Numbered from the stretch's first letter, positions 28,143 through 36,591 are shown. The stretch: DNA of 64,000 bases from Halorientalis sp. IM1011 (GCF_001989615.1 NZ_CP019067.1:1736001-1800000); one strand, 5' to 3'. The notes: generated by a model not told the origin, from the letters alone. Numbers and translations are program-made.

Positions 28143-29017
28143 AGCGTCGCGAGGTCCGACTCGCTCGTGGCGGGAACGTCTTCCTCACGAACGCCTCGGA
28201 ACCACACACCGATCAGGAGCCACGGCAGCCCGAACCCGACCGCGAGCGCGACGTGGCCCGTCGTCGCCGGGAGCGTCAGCGCCGCGACGCCGAGCCCCGC
28301 AGCAGAGCCGCCACCCAGCAGTACCGGCACCTGCCACCGTGCGTCGGCGAGTACCGCCGTGACCGCCTGCAGTCCCTGCGCCACGACCAGCAGCGACGCC
28401 GGGAGCAAGACCAGTGGCCCCGTCCCGATGTCGGGTGCCAGTACGGTTACCGCGAGCCCGAGCGCCCCCGGGATCGCGAGCCACGCGCCCGCCGTGGCCA
28501 GCGGTCGAACCCGCGTCGCCCGCTTGTACCGCGTGTGGACCGCCCAGACGCCGAACAGCGCGATCAGCGGCGCGGTCGACAGGAGGACGCCCGTCAGGCC
28601 GGTCGGCGAGCCACCGAGCGCGAGGTCGGCCGCCGCCAGCAACCAGAGCACGCCCGCGAGGACGCCACCGCGGGCGCTCCACCGGACGATCCCCGCCGGT
28701 GTCGCGGTCAGGTGGAGTGCCCGCCGCCCGACCAGCGTCGCGACCGCCAGCATCCACGTGGTCAGAAACAGGACGAACGCCAGTGCCGCGTAGTACAGCG
28801 GCGACCGGTCGACGCCGGGGATCACGACGAAAAAGCCGAAGATCGCGACGGTGACGACCAGTCCGATCACGAGCCCACGTCGGGCCTTCGCTCGGACGTG
28901 CAGCGCCTCGACCAGCGCCGCTTTCCCGCCCGGGCGCTCGGGGCGGTCGTCGCTCCCGGCGCTCGCGCCGACCTCGACACCGCCGCCCGGACTCGCGCCC
29001 GCCTCGTCGTCTGTCAC
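28139..29017 (-). CDS. Seven-helix membrane protein of unknown function
   Basis: This protein has 292 residues if the GTG at 29017 (VTDDEAGASPGGG) is the start; longer in-frame openings would run into the hairpin repeat upstream and are unlikely. About 50 hydrophilic residues precede seven or eight hydrophobic segments with a basic cytoplasmic end, AKARRGL, before the first. No family motif is recognised. Upstream lies copy 1 of the multi-hairpin repeat. Confidence 0.65.
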   Translation of the reverse strand: MTDDEAGASPGGGVEVGASAGSDDRPERPGGKAALVEALHVRAKARRGLVIGLVVTVAIFGFFVVIPGVDRSPLYYAALAFVLFLTTWMLAVATLVGRRALHLTATPAGIVRWSARGGVLAGVLWLLAAADLALGGSPTGLTGVLLSTAPLIALFGVWAVHTRYKRATRVRPLATAGAWLAIPGALGLAVTVLAPDIGTGPLVLLPASLLVVAQGLQAVTAVLADARWQVPVLLGGGSAAGLGVAALTLPATTGHVALAVGFGLPWLLIGVWFRGVREEDVPATSESDLATL

Positions 29018-29056
29018 ACCCGGGCTAGGGGGCCGTCGCCCAAAATCGCGTCGGTC

Positions 29057-29241
29057 CACCTTTTTCGCGTCGGGTTGCGCGCCGCTGGCGCGCAACCACT
29101 CCTTGAAAAACGTCTCCAGAAATCAGAAATTTCTGGCGGGCTCGCGAGAGCCTTGCTCTCGCGAACGTGGGCGAAAAAAGCGGAATTCGCGCAGTCGGCG
29201 CGAATTCCGTGACCCGGCGGCCAGCGGGCCGCCGGATGCTT
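29057..29241. repeat. Modular multi-hairpin intergenic element, copy 1
   Basis: Five hairpins lie in 185 bases. H1 is at 29073-29083/29087-29097, H2 near 29116-29136, H3 at 29142-29151/29155-29164, H4 at 29182-29192/29198-29208, and H5 at 29214-29222/29227-29235. Conserved unpaired links include CACCTTTTT at the left, GAAAAACGTCTCCAGA between H1 and H2, and GAACGTGGGCGAAAAA between H3 and H4. It shares this order with copy 2 at 41271-41419, and two stems differ by compensatory pairs. It fills most of the 348-base gene-free stretch between divergent genes. Confidence 0.8.
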
Positions 29242-29365
29242 GCTGATGGCCCGTAGCGCACTTGAGTGTCTCTTTCGCTTCAGAGAGCTTCGGTCCCGCC
29301 CCGGTTCCGGCAGGGGATGGGACATATCGAACCGCCTAAGACCGTGCGACCGCGCTGTGGTGATA

Positions 29366-30322
29366 ATGACCAGCCTCGGCACGGCGACTGCGGCCCCCGG
29401 TGAGATCGACACCGGGCGGCTGTTCGTCGGTGAGACTCGTGACGGCACCGAGGTCGGACTGCCGGTCGCGGTCGTCAACGGTGCCGACAGCGGGAAGACG
29501 CTCTACGTGCAGGCAGCGAGTGACGGCGACGAACTCAACGGCGTCGGCGTGATTCAGCGCCTCGTCCCCCGGCTCGACCCCGAGGCGATCGCCGGCACAA
29601 TTCTGATCGTCGGCATCGTCAACTACCACGCCTTCCAGGTCGCCGAGCACCGCAACCCCATCGACGACACGAAGATGAACCGGACCTACCCCGGCGACGA
29701 CCGGGGGACCTCGAGCGAGCGCATCGCCGCCGCCACCTTCGACGCCGCGACCCGTGCCGACCTCATCCTCGATCTTCACCAGGGCTCTACCTCCCGGATG
29801 ATCGACGAGTGCCGCGTCCGGTGTGGCCCGCGCCACCGCCTCCACGAGGAGTGTCTCGAACTCGCCAAAGTCTTCGGGTGTGGCTACATCCTCGACCAGA
29901 AAGGCCCCGACGGCCAGCTCGCCCGCGCCGGCCCCGACAACGGCATCCCCACCATCGACCCCGAGCTGGGGGGCTGTGTGGGCTGGGACGAGAGCTCCAT
30001 CCAGACCGGTGTGCAGGGCGTCGAGAACGTCCTCGCCTACTACGGCTTCACCGACGACACCCACGTCCCCGACCCCCAGACCCGCGCTACCGGCTTCGAG
30101 CAGTACGGCGCACCCAGTGGCGGCCTCGTCACCTTCCACAAAGAACTGGGCGAGCGAGTCGCCCGCAACGACCTCCTGTTCGAGGTGACCGACGTGTTCG
30201 GTGCGGTCAAAGCCGAAATCACCGCCGACTCACAGGGCGTGTTCTGGCGCACCCGCCGCCTCCCGCAGGTCGCCACCGGCGAATACGTCTGTTCGGTCGG
30301 GACGGACGTCAACTCTTACTAG
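29366..30322 (+). CDS. Succinylglutamate desuccinylase / aspartoacylase family zinc hydrolase
   Basis: This 318-residue metallo-carboxypeptidase-like enzyme should cleave an N-acyl amino acid or a related amide. Visible features are HRNPIDDTKMNRTYPGD (about residues 95-111), the zinc-ligand stretch LILDLHQGS (about 134-142), and a C-terminal biotinyl-like beta domain (HKELGERVARNDLLFEV). The substrate is not predictable; ectoine-type deacylation is one known role in the superfamily. I chose the ATG at 29366 because upstream in-frame sequence falls into the hairpin element. Confidence 0.8.
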   Translation: MTSLGTATAAPGEIDTGRLFVGETRDGTEVGLPVAVVNGADSGKTLYVQAASDGDELNGVGVIQRLVPRLDPEAIAGTILIVGIVNYHAFQVAEHRNPIDDTKMNRTYPGDDRGTSSERIAAATFDAATRADLILDLHQGSTSRMIDECRVRCGPRHRLHEECLELAKVFGCGYILDQKGPDGQLARAGPDNGIPTIDPELGGCVGWDESSIQTGVQGVENVLAYYGFTDDTHVPDPQTRATGFEQYGAPSGGLVTFHKELGERVARNDLLFEVTDVFGAVKAEITADSQGVFWRTRRLPQVATGEYVCSVGTDVNSY

Positions 30323-30325
30323 CCC

Positions 30326-30418
30326 ACTTTTTACAGCGAGGGGGTGCGCTCTGCGCACCCCCTCCTGCAAAAACTTGGGGAAAAACTGCCGGACGCGAGC
30401 CAGCGGCTCGCGTCCGGT
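30326..30418. repeat. Multi-hairpin intergenic element, short copy 3
   Basis: This relative of the elements at 29057 and 41271 keeps the left link CCACTTTTT and a central CTGCAAAAACTT. The first hairpin is perfect with 12 pairs, at 30338-30349/30353-30364. The last is perfect with 12 pairs, at 30389-30400/30406-30417. The middle hairpins H2 and H3 are missing. It follows the hydrolase stop codon directly and may end that transcript. Confidence 0.65.
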
Positions 30419-30482
30419 ACGATGCGGTATGGTGACCGCCACCGCAACCGAACCGCAACCGCTTCAGCCGCGCACCGCGCAG

Positions 30483-30510
30483 AAAGTACTTACCGCTGAC
30501 AGCTACAGCA
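30483..30510 (+). promoter_or_regulatory. Duplicated promoter element, copy 1
   Basis: The segment begins AAAGTACTTACCG, continues TGACAGCTACAGCA, and starts exactly 33 bases before the ATG at 30516. The same 28 bases, with one change, start 33 bases before the ATG of the paralogous gene at 31087. AAAGTACTTA is probably the BRE/TATA region; the downstream part is also conserved and may bind a regulator. Confidence 0.6.
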
Positions 30511-30515
30511 GCCGT

Positions 30516-30977
30516 ATGGACTGGGGCCGCGGGACGTGGATGGTCGCCGTCGGTGCTATCCTGATCGTCGGCGTCGTAATCGGCGGGTTCGCCGTCTTCG
30601 ATTCCGACTACGTCCACGAACTCGAAAACGACTCCGCGGCATTCAATGCCTCAAAGGAGGGACACCTCCGCTACGCGAACCTCTCGGAACGCGGGCAGAC
30701 GGCCGTCGAGCGAACCATCCAACACGGCGAGTACGTCGTCGATAGCGAGAGCGAGACTGCACCCGAGTTCGAGTACACGACCGACGGTGCGACACTCGGC
30801 CGGGGCTGGTACGTCGTCCAGCGCGAGGGCCGGGCCTACGAGATCACGACGAGCAGGGACGGTCCCGGAATGGGACTCGGCCCACTCGTGATTTCGGCGG
30901 TCGTTCTCCTCCCACTGGCGATGATCGGGAGCGCGCTGCTCGCGTTCGGTGCGTGGCGGCAACGGAACGGCGACTAA
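30516..30977 (+). CDS. Bitopic membrane protein with conserved ectodomain, paralogue 1
   Basis: This 153-residue protein has one N-terminal membrane segment (about residues 8-30), an outer domain of about 85 residues, and a C-terminal segment (about 118-142). The outer domain shares YANLSERGQT, EYVV, SETA, EF-YTT and GWYV-QR-GRAY with the next gene product. The start at the ATG at 30516 fits the spacing of the shared promoter element. Function is unknown; the paired genes suggest a stress-related or environment-responsive surface protein, which is inference only. Confidence 0.7.
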   Translation: MDWGRGTWMVAVGAILIVGVVIGGFAVFDSDYVHELENDSAAFNASKEGHLRYANLSERGQTAVERTIQHGEYVVDSESETAPEFEYTTDGATLGRGWYVVQREGRAYEITTSRDGPGMGLGPLVISAVVLLPLAMIGSALLAFGAWRQRNGD

Positions 30978-31053
30978 CGCACTCTATCGCTCCGGATGCG
31001 TCGTCGAACTCCCCTCTCACCAGCGACACCGCGACTGCGTCCGTACTGCACGG

Positions 31054-31081
31054 AAAGTACTTACCGTTGACAGCTACAGCA
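31054..31081 (+). promoter_or_regulatory. Duplicated promoter element, copy 2
   Basis: This copy is identical to the element at 30483-30510 at 27 of 28 bases (C to T in the middle, TACCGTTGACAG) and has the same 33-base distance to the start codon. The flanking sequence is not conserved to this degree, so the element is probably kept by function. Confidence 0.6.
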
Positions 31082-31086
31082 CGAAC

Positions 31087-31542
31087 ATGGATCGGGGGAC
31101 GCTCGTGCTGATTGTCGGTGTTGCCGTGCTCGGCGGGGTTGCGGCCGGGAGTCTGGTCGTTTCCGACACCGATTACGTCCACTCTCTCGACGCGACGGAC
31201 GCGACGTTCAACGCGTCCGAAGACGGGAATCTTTACTACGCGAATCTCTCCGAACGCGGGCAGACAGTCGTCGACCGAACCATCGAACGCCGAGAGTACG
31301 TCGTCGAGGACGAGTCCGAGACTGCTGCTGAATTCACGTACACGACTGACCACACCAATCTCGGGACCGGATGGTACGTGATCCAGCGCGACGGACGAGC
31401 CTACGCGATCACGACGCATCGCGACACGCCGGGGATGCTCGGCGGACTGTTGACGTTGTACGTATTTACGCCGCTGACGCTACTCGGTATGGCACTTTGC
31501 GTGTCCGGAGTCCTGCTGCGACTCCGGGTCATCGGCGACTAA
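31087..31542 (+). CDS. Bitopic membrane protein with conserved ectodomain, paralogue 2
   Basis: This 151-residue protein is built like its neighbour at 30516-30977. An N-terminal membrane helix, an outer domain with DTDYVHSLDATDATFNAS and YANLSERGQTVVDRTIE, and a C-terminal helix are present. The two outer domains agree at roughly half or more of their positions, while the membrane helices differ more. Duplication included the promoter. The function is unknown. Confidence 0.7.
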   Translation: MDRGTLVLIVGVAVLGGVAAGSLVVSDTDYVHSLDATDATFNASEDGNLYYANLSERGQTVVDRTIERREYVVEDESETAAEFTYTTDHTNLGTGWYVIQRDGRAYAITTHRDTPGMLGGLLTLYVFTPLTLLGMALCVSGVLLRLRVIGD

Positions 31543-31557
31543 GCGCGGTCGCCCCGG

Positions 31558-32868
31558 TTACCGCTCCGGATGCGTCGCCGCGTCGAACCCACCCCGGACC
31601 AGCGGTTTCGAGATGTGCCGTCGCGCACACGGCGGCACCTCGTACCACCCGAGTTCGAGGTCGCGCGCTATCGGCTGCTTGACCTTCCCCTCGGCGCTGG
31701 TCCCGCAGTCCCGACAGCGATAGCCCGCGTTCGCGCCCGCGCTCTCCATCGACCGCCCGCAGTCGGGACAGTCCGGGGTGGCGAGTTCCGTGGTATCGAG
31801 GTCTCGAACTGCGAACTTCTCCAGTTTGCAGGTTCCATCCGAGACCTCTCCGCAGACGGTCAGGCGGTCGCCGACCCGCAGCGCGCGCACGCGGTCACGG
31901 AACCGCTTGGTCGGCTCGAAGGCCGCACACGCGAGCGGGTCGGCCGCCGCGTCCGGGAACCCCAGCGAGAAGAAGACGTGACCGCCCTCGCGGGTTTCGG
32001 GGGCCTCGACGACCTCGCCGGTGACCCGGACCGCCCGGTCCTCGGCGATTTCGTCCGGCTCGACAGTCTGAAGGTGCATATCGGTCCCCTGGTTCGTGAC
32101 GAAGGTCTCCCGGCGGGCGACTGGCTCGCTCTCGATGGCTGCGGCTGCTTCCTCGACGCTCTCGCGGTCGTCGCCCCGGATGCCGTAGAGGACGGGGCCC
32201 GGCGTGTTCGGGACGCAGACCGCTTCGCCCTCGCCGCGGTCGACCGTGTCCCAGATGTCCGGGTAGAACTCGTCGGCCACCGAGAAGACCGACTCCGGAC
32301 TCACGTCGCGCTCGCTCCCCCAGCGGTCGCGTTCGCGGTAGGTCAGACACTCGTAGGTCCAGTCCGCGGGCTGGGCCACGGGGTCTTCGCCCAGTCCCGC
32401 CCACGCGCCGGCGGCCGCGCTCGCACCCACGAGACCCCGACCCGACCCCCAGCCGCTGTAGTGATATCCCCCGTCTGCGAGCGGTTCGATCACGTCCTTT
32501 TCGGGATCGAGGACCTCCCGGATCGCTCGGTGCGGGAGCTTCCGGAGCCAGTCCGACCGACTCCCGAGGCCGTCGGTGGTCGCCACCACACCCGGGTTCG
32601 TTCGCTCGTCGGCAACTTCGGCGGTTTCGTCGACCAGGTCCGTCGCGAGCTCGAAGGCCTCGTCGACGGGGAGGTCGCAGTGGACGGCCAGCGCGGCGTT
32701 GCCCCGCGTCTTGTACTCGACTGCGGGGTTGAGCCGCACCAGGAGCAGACGCTCCACGTTGCCGCCCGCGCGGCGCACACGCTCGGCCAGCACCGCGGCG
32801 GCGTAGGTCGTACACATCCCCCGCGTCCGGGAGTCGGTGTCGTCCAGTCCGACGATGGTCACGCCCAC
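31558..32868 (-). CDS. tiaS: tRNA(Ile2) 2-agmatinylcytidine synthetase TiaS
   Basis: This 436-residue archaeal enzyme attaches agmatine to C34 of tRNA-Ile2 so that it reads AUA instead of AUG. The N-terminal TCKD kinase-like domain begins VTIVGLDDTDSRTRGMCTTY. The ferredoxin-like and OB-fold domains follow, and a C-terminal zinc ribbon (CPDC...CRDC, about residues 375-395) binds tRNA. Full length for the family. The start is a GTG at 32868, preceded by GGAAGGGG; an inner GTG two codons later is possible. Confidence 0.93.
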   Translation of the reverse strand: MGVTIVGLDDTDSRTRGMCTTYAAAVLAERVRRAGGNVERLLLVRLNPAVEYKTRGNAALAVHCDLPVDEAFELATDLVDETAEVADERTNPGVVATTDGLGSRSDWLRKLPHRAIREVLDPEKDVIEPLADGGYHYSGWGSGRGLVGASAAAGAWAGLGEDPVAQPADWTYECLTYRERDRWGSERDVSPESVFSVADEFYPDIWDTVDRGEGEAVCVPNTPGPVLYGIRGDDRESVEEAAAAIESEPVARRETFVTNQGTDMHLQTVEPDEIAEDRAVRVTGEVVEAPETREGGHVFFSLGFPDAAADPLACAAFEPTKRFRDRVRALRVGDRLTVCGEVSDGTCKLEKFAVRDLDTTELATPDCPDCGRSMESAGANAGYRCRDCGTSAEGKVKQPIARDLELGWYEVPPCARRHISKPLVRGGFDAATHPER

Positions 32869-32976
32869 CCCTTCCGGCCCGCCGGAGTAACGCGTTTCGC
32901 CGAATTCTAGTATATGAATCTATCGCCGAAGAAATCCGAAAACCACGGGACGCGGCGTGTCCCGGCGTCACAAACG

Positions 32977-32984
32977 TTTTATGC
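32977..32984 (+). promoter_or_regulatory. TATA box of the HTH regulator gene
   Basis: TTTTATGC lies 24-31 bases before the ATG at 33008, preceded by CAAACG. This spacing predicts a leaderless mRNA. Confidence 0.5.
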
Positions 32985-33007
32985 GAGGCCTTACTAATAA
33001 TGCCCTG

Positions 33008-33970
33008 ATGTCACGATCCGCACTGGTCGGCAACGTAACCGCGATGTTGCGGGACGCGGGCTTTCTCGTGAGCGACCGGTGTGCGATCCGGCCAAAGAGC
33101 TTCGACGTCGCGGCCCGCCGCGGTGAGGACACGGTACTGGTGAAGATTCTCGGCAACATCGACGCCTTCGACGCCAAGACCGGCGCGGAGATGCGCCGCC
33201 TCGGCGAGTACCTGCGCGCGACGCCCGTGGTGATCGGACTCCGGACGCGCGACGAGGACCTCAAGCCCGGCGTCGTCTACTTCCGGCACGGCGTGCCGGT
33301 CCTCTCGCCCGACACCGCCATGGACCTGTTCGTCGAGGAAGTGCCGCCGCTGATCTACGCCGCGCCCGGCGGCCTCTACGTCAACATCGACAGCGAGGTG
33401 CTGGCAGACGCTCGCGAGGACCGCGACTGGTCGCTCGGTCGTCTCGCTCAGGAACTCGGCGTCTCCCGCCGCACGGTCTCGAAGTACGAGGACGGCATGG
33501 ACGCCTCCGTCGACGTGGCGACCCAGCTCGAAGAGCTGTTCGAGGCGCCCCTGACCTCGCCGGTCGACGTGATCGACGGCGCTGACGAGGTCCGCGAAGG
33601 CGAGCCGATGCCGGACGACCCCGCGGTCGATCCCGACGACGAACCCGTCGTCGCGGTCCTCACCCGCGTCGGCTTCGACGTGCACCCGACCGACCGCGCC
33701 CCGTTCAAGACGATCAGCGAGGAGAAAGACCGGGAACAGCGCATGCTCACCGGCCACTCGGAGTTCACCGAGACCGCCGAGAAGCGCGCCCGGATCATGT
33801 CCTCTGTCGGTCGGGTCACCCGGACCACATCGATCTACGTCGTCGACCGCGCCCGCCAGGAGTCCGTCGACGGCACCGCGCTCATCGAACGCGACGAAAT
33901 CGAGAACATCCGGGACGTCGAGGACCTGAAGGACCTCATCAAGGAACGGGCCGACGAGACGCCGGCCTGA
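33008..33970 (+). CDS. Conserved archaeal HTH-type transcriptional regulator
   Basis: This 320-residue protein belongs to the archaeal family annotated as putative HTH-type transcriptional regulatory protein. The N-terminal part (about 1-125) has an endonuclease-like alpha/beta pattern ([21 protein letters not shown]). An XRE-type HTH (about 140-165, [21 protein letters not shown]) follows, then a C-terminal domain (about 210-320). Targets are unknown. It is divergent from tiaS with about 140 bases between starts. Confidence 0.85.
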   Translation: MSRSALVGNVTAMLRDAGFLVSDRCAIRPKSFDVAARRGEDTVLVKILGNIDAFDAKTGAEMRRLGEYLRATPVVIGLRTRDEDLKPGVVYFRHGVPVLSPDTAMDLFVEEVPPLIYAAPGGLYVNIDSEVLADAREDRDWSLGRLAQELGVSRRTVSKYEDGMDASVDVATQLEELFEAPLTSPVDVIDGADEVREGEPMPDDPAVDPDDEPVVAVLTRVGFDVHPTDRAPFKTISEEKDREQRMLTGHSEFTETAEKRARIMSSVGRVTRTTSIYVVDRARQESVDGTALIERDEIENIRDVEDLKDLIKERADETPA

Positions 33971-34014
33971 CCCCGGGACGCGACGCTTTTGTGATAGCGA
34001 ACTGAACGGTCGCT

Positions 34015-34272
34015 ATGGGACTGTTCGACGCCGACGAATCCGGGTCCGACTACGACCCCGAGGAGTTCGAGGTCACCGACGAGTCGCCCTTCGAAGGCGA
34101 TCCCGACGACGGAGGGCCGGATCTCGCACTCGCCCGTATCCACGACGAGAATCTGGACGGCACGCTCAAACGCGTCATCGACCACAAGGCCGGCGTGATC
34201 GTCTACGCCTACGACACTGGCCTTGCGGCCGTCCCCATCAGCCAGACGGATCTGCAGATCGAACGGAAGTAA
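34015..34272 (+). CDS. Small conserved haloarchaeal protein of unknown function
   Basis: This 85-residue acidic protein has a disordered N-terminal half and a small beta-type C-terminal part (LKRVIDHKAGVIVYAYDTGLAAVPISQ). No motif for metal or nucleotide binding is visible. It starts 45 bases after the HTH regulator in the same direction, so co-transcription is likely. I do not recognise the family with certainty. Confidence 0.65.
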   Translation: MGLFDADESGSDYDPEEFEVTDESPFEGDPDDGGPDLALARIHDENLDGTLKRVIDHKAGVIVYAYDTGLAAVPISQTDLQIERK

Positions 34273-34320
34273 GGATGTCGCGGTGCGGCAGCGGTGCGGT
34301 GGCGGTCACGACTAGCATCC

Positions 34321-34401
34321 GGCGCGCAGCGCGCGCCGGTTCACCGTCAGAGCGAGGCTCTGACGAGCCCCCGCTCGTTCCCTGCGGTCACTCGCGGGAA
34401 C
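34321..34401. terminator. Stack of hairpins between convergent genes, probable bidirectional terminator
   Basis: Three perfect stems follow one another: GGCGCGC/GCGCGCC (34321-34337), GTCAGAGC/GCTCTGAC (34346-34364) and GTTCCC/GGGAAC (34377-34401). A run of five T at about 34434-34438 lies just before the end of the glutaredoxin gene. On the minus strand the sequence CCGGATGCT next to the first stem also occurs beside hairpin H5 of the element at 29057-29241. Confidence 0.45.
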
Positions 34402-34447
34402 ACTCAACGCGAGTGAAACGAGCGTCGAGGTAGTTTTTGAACTAAAT

Positions 34448-34696
34448 TTAGTTGCCGTACGTGTTCTCGAGGTACTCCACGATGTCGTCGGACTCGGGCA
34501 TCCCCTCGACGCCGTTGTCGGGGTCGACGAGGACGGGGACGCCGGTCTGGCCGCTGACTTCCTCGACTTCGGTGCGCTCGCTGTGACTGCGCGGGACCAT
34601 GTGAGACTCGTAGTCCAGATCCAGTTCGTCCAGTTTCTTCGTGACCTTCGCGCAGTACGGACAGCCGTCCAGTTCGTAGAGTTCCAGGTTTGCCAT
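34448..34696 (-). CDS. Glutaredoxin-family protein (CPYC)
   Basis: This 82-residue protein has the dithiol motif CPYC at residues 12-15 (ELDGCPYCAKVTKKL) and the cis-Pro GVPVLVDPDNG. It resembles the product at 23726-24007 along its whole length (DLDYES..., DIVEYLENTYGN). A disulfide reductase or thiol carrier role in the cytoplasm is expected, probably using gamma-glutamylcysteine or a thioredoxin-like system. It starts at the ATG at 34696. Confidence 0.88.
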   Translation of the reverse strand: MANLELYELDGCPYCAKVTKKLDELDLDYESHMVPRSHSERTEVEEVSGQTGVPVLVDPDNGVEGMPESDDIVEYLENTYGN

Positions 34697-34788
34697 CGGC
34701 CGTTCTATGAGGCACGCCCTCAAAGGCCCAACGGTGATGTGCGGGGCACGCACAGGCCTGTAGACAGCGACCTGGAGTCCGCAAACGG

Positions 34789-34794
34789 TTTATG
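34789..34794 (+). promoter_or_regulatory. TATA box of the halocyanin-like gene
   Basis: TTTATG lies 23-28 bases before the ATG at 34817, preceded by CAAACG as at the HTH regulator gene. The transcript is likely leaderless. Confidence 0.45.
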
Positions 34795-34816
34795 ACGGTC
34801 CGTGGATGCAGTTGGT

Positions 34817-35839
34817 ATGGTGACACGACGGTCCCTGCTCTCCAGTGGCGGCCGGGTCACGGCGGCCGGTGCCCTCCTCGGCGTCGCGGGTTGTGTCGAC
34901 CGCACTGCGTCCGGGCGGGGTGGCGACCCGGACCCTGAGACAGAGACGGACGAACCGGCGACGACAGAGGCGCCCGGTCGGTCGAGCGACGAACGACCTG
35001 AACGGCCCGACTTCGGGGGCTGGCTGGACGACGCGAACGGGTTCGACGGCACGGTTCGGGACGTGACCGGCGAGGAGACGGTGACGGTGAAAGTCGGTGC
35101 GGGCGAGCGAGCGTACGCGTTCTCTCCGCCGGCGGTACACGTCGACAATGGGACGACCGTCCGGTTCGAGTGGGTCGGCGAGGGCGGTGCCCACAACGTC
35201 GTCTCGGCCGACGACGGACCCCTCGATTCAGGGTCCGTGGTCGGTAGCGAAGGTGTCCACTACGAGTTCACCTTCACGGAGGATGGCATCTTCAACTACA
35301 CCTGTCTACCCCACCAGAGCGTCGGGATGCACGGGTCGGTCGTCGTCGGCACGGACTACCCGGCGACGACCGAACCCTACGGTACCGACGACGAGTTCGA
35401 CCACGGCGACGACGACAGCGACGACATCGCCGAGGATCAGGGTCATTACCTCGACGACGCCAACGACATCGACGACGGGAAACCCGCCGACAGGACCGGG
35501 CAGGACGAGGTGACGATCCGCGTCGGGGCAGGCGATAAGGGCTACGCGTTCGATCCTGCGCTCGTCGTCGTCGACGTAGGGACGACGGTCCGATGGGAGT
35601 GGACTGGCGAGGGCGGTGCCCACAACGTCGTCGCCCGGAACGACACGTTCGACTCCGGATCGCCCGAGGCCGGAGACGGCGCGTCCTTCGAGTACACCTT
35701 CACCGAGTCCGGGAGCCACATGTACGGCTGTATCCCTCACGAGGGACTCGGGATGAAAGGCGCCATCTCGGTCGCACCGGAGCGAGAGACAAGCGACACG
35801 GCGACGCCAGTCTCCCCGAAAACGGATCGGGGTGTCTAG
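34817..35839 (+). CDS. Two-domain halocyanin, Tat lipoprotein
   Basis: This 340-residue blue copper protein is anchored outside the membrane. The Tat signal (VTRRSLLSSGG) and lipobox (GVAGC, Cys26) are followed by an acidic linker and two plastocyanin-like domains. Domain 1 has ligands in GAHNVV and TCLPHQSVGMHG; domain 2 has GAHNVV and GCIPHEGLGMKG. All four type 1 ligands (His, Cys, His, Met) are present in both. It probably carries electrons from the bc-type complex encoded at 37573-39656 to a terminal oxidase. Its TAG overlaps the convergent gene's stop in CTAG at 35836-35839. Confidence 0.9.
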   Translation: MVTRRSLLSSGGRVTAAGALLGVAGCVDRTASGRGGDPDPETETDEPATTEAPGRSSDERPERPDFGGWLDDANGFDGTVRDVTGEETVTVKVGAGERAYAFSPPAVHVDNGTTVRFEWVGEGGAHNVVSADDGPLDSGSVVGSEGVHYEFTFTEDGIFNYTCLPHQSVGMHGSVVVGTDYPATTEPYGTDDEFDHGDDDSDDIAEDQGHYLDDANDIDDGKPADRTGQDEVTIRVGAGDKGYAFDPALVVVDVGTTVRWEWTGEGGAHNVVARNDTFDSGSPEAGDGASFEYTFTESGSHMYGCIPHEGLGMKGAISVAPERETSDTATPVSPKTDRGV

Positions 35840-36591
35840 ACCTGATTGTCGGCGTTCTCGACGCTGTAGCGACCGGACTCGCGGTCGTACCTCGAGAGCA
35901 GGTATGCGAACACCGACCCGAACACGCCCGCCCCGGCCCAGAACTGCCAGGGGAGCGGTTCCAGGCCGCCGGGGACGAACGGGTAGGAGATACTCTCCTC
36001 CTCGACGATTTTCTCGCTGTCGGGCATGACGCCGCTGCCCGGAGCGTCCGGAATCGAGCCCTCGGTCGCGGGCCCGCCCGGTTCGCCACAGACGATGCGA
36101 CCGACCATGCCCAGCGTCTTGTGCGGTGAACAGTAGTAGTCGTAGGTGCCTTCGGTGGCGAAGGTGTAGCTGTAGGTCGCGCCCTGTTCTTCGAGGACGC
36201 CGCTGTCGAAGCTCCGGGCACCCTCGGGGATACGGCGGGTCTCGGCGCGGTCGTTGTCCGTCGAGTAGGTGGTCGCGCTGTGGGACCCGCTCGCGTTGAC
36301 GAACCGGACGGTGTCACCGGGCTGGACGTGGAGTCCGACCGGGTCGAAGTAGTAGCTCCCGCTCTCGGTGACCATCTCGACCTCGTAGGTCTCGCCGTCG
36401 GCGGGGACCGTCGGTCGGTCGCCGGAGTCGGTCCCGTTCCCGGTCTCGGTGCCGTTGGCGGTTCCGTTGGCCGCAGTCCCGTTCCCGGTGCTGGTCTCGT
36501 TCTCCTGGGTCGTGGCGGCCGCCGGAGCCGTGAGGGCGGTCGTCGCGAGACCGCTGGCCCCGAGCCGTCGGAGGTAGGTGCGTCGGTTCAT
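35836..36591 (-). CDS. Membrane-anchored plastocyanin/halocyanin-like copper protein
   Basis: This 251-residue protein has a twin-arginine signal (NRRTYLRRLGASG) and an Asn/Gly/Thr-rich linker with many possible N-glycosylation sites (NGT repeats). One cupredoxin domain follows with ligands in ASGSHSATTY and YYCSPHKTLGMVGRI. A C-terminal membrane helix comes near residues 212-232 (WQFWAGAGVFGSVFAYLL), then a short basic tail. It is likely to exchange electrons at the outer surface with the adjacent bc complex. It starts at the ATG at 36591. Confidence 0.88.
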   Translation of the reverse strand: MNRRTYLRRLGASGLATTALTAPAAATTQENETSTGNGTAANGTANGTETGNGTDSGDRPTVPADGETYEVEMVTESGSYYFDPVGLHVQPGDTVRFVNASGSHSATTYSTDNDRAETRRIPEGARSFDSGVLEEQGATYSYTFATEGTYDYYCSPHKTLGMVGRIVCGEPGGPATEGSIPDAPGSGVMPDSEKIVEEESISYPFVPGGLEPLPWQFWAGAGVFGSVFAYLLSRYDRESGRYSVENADNQV

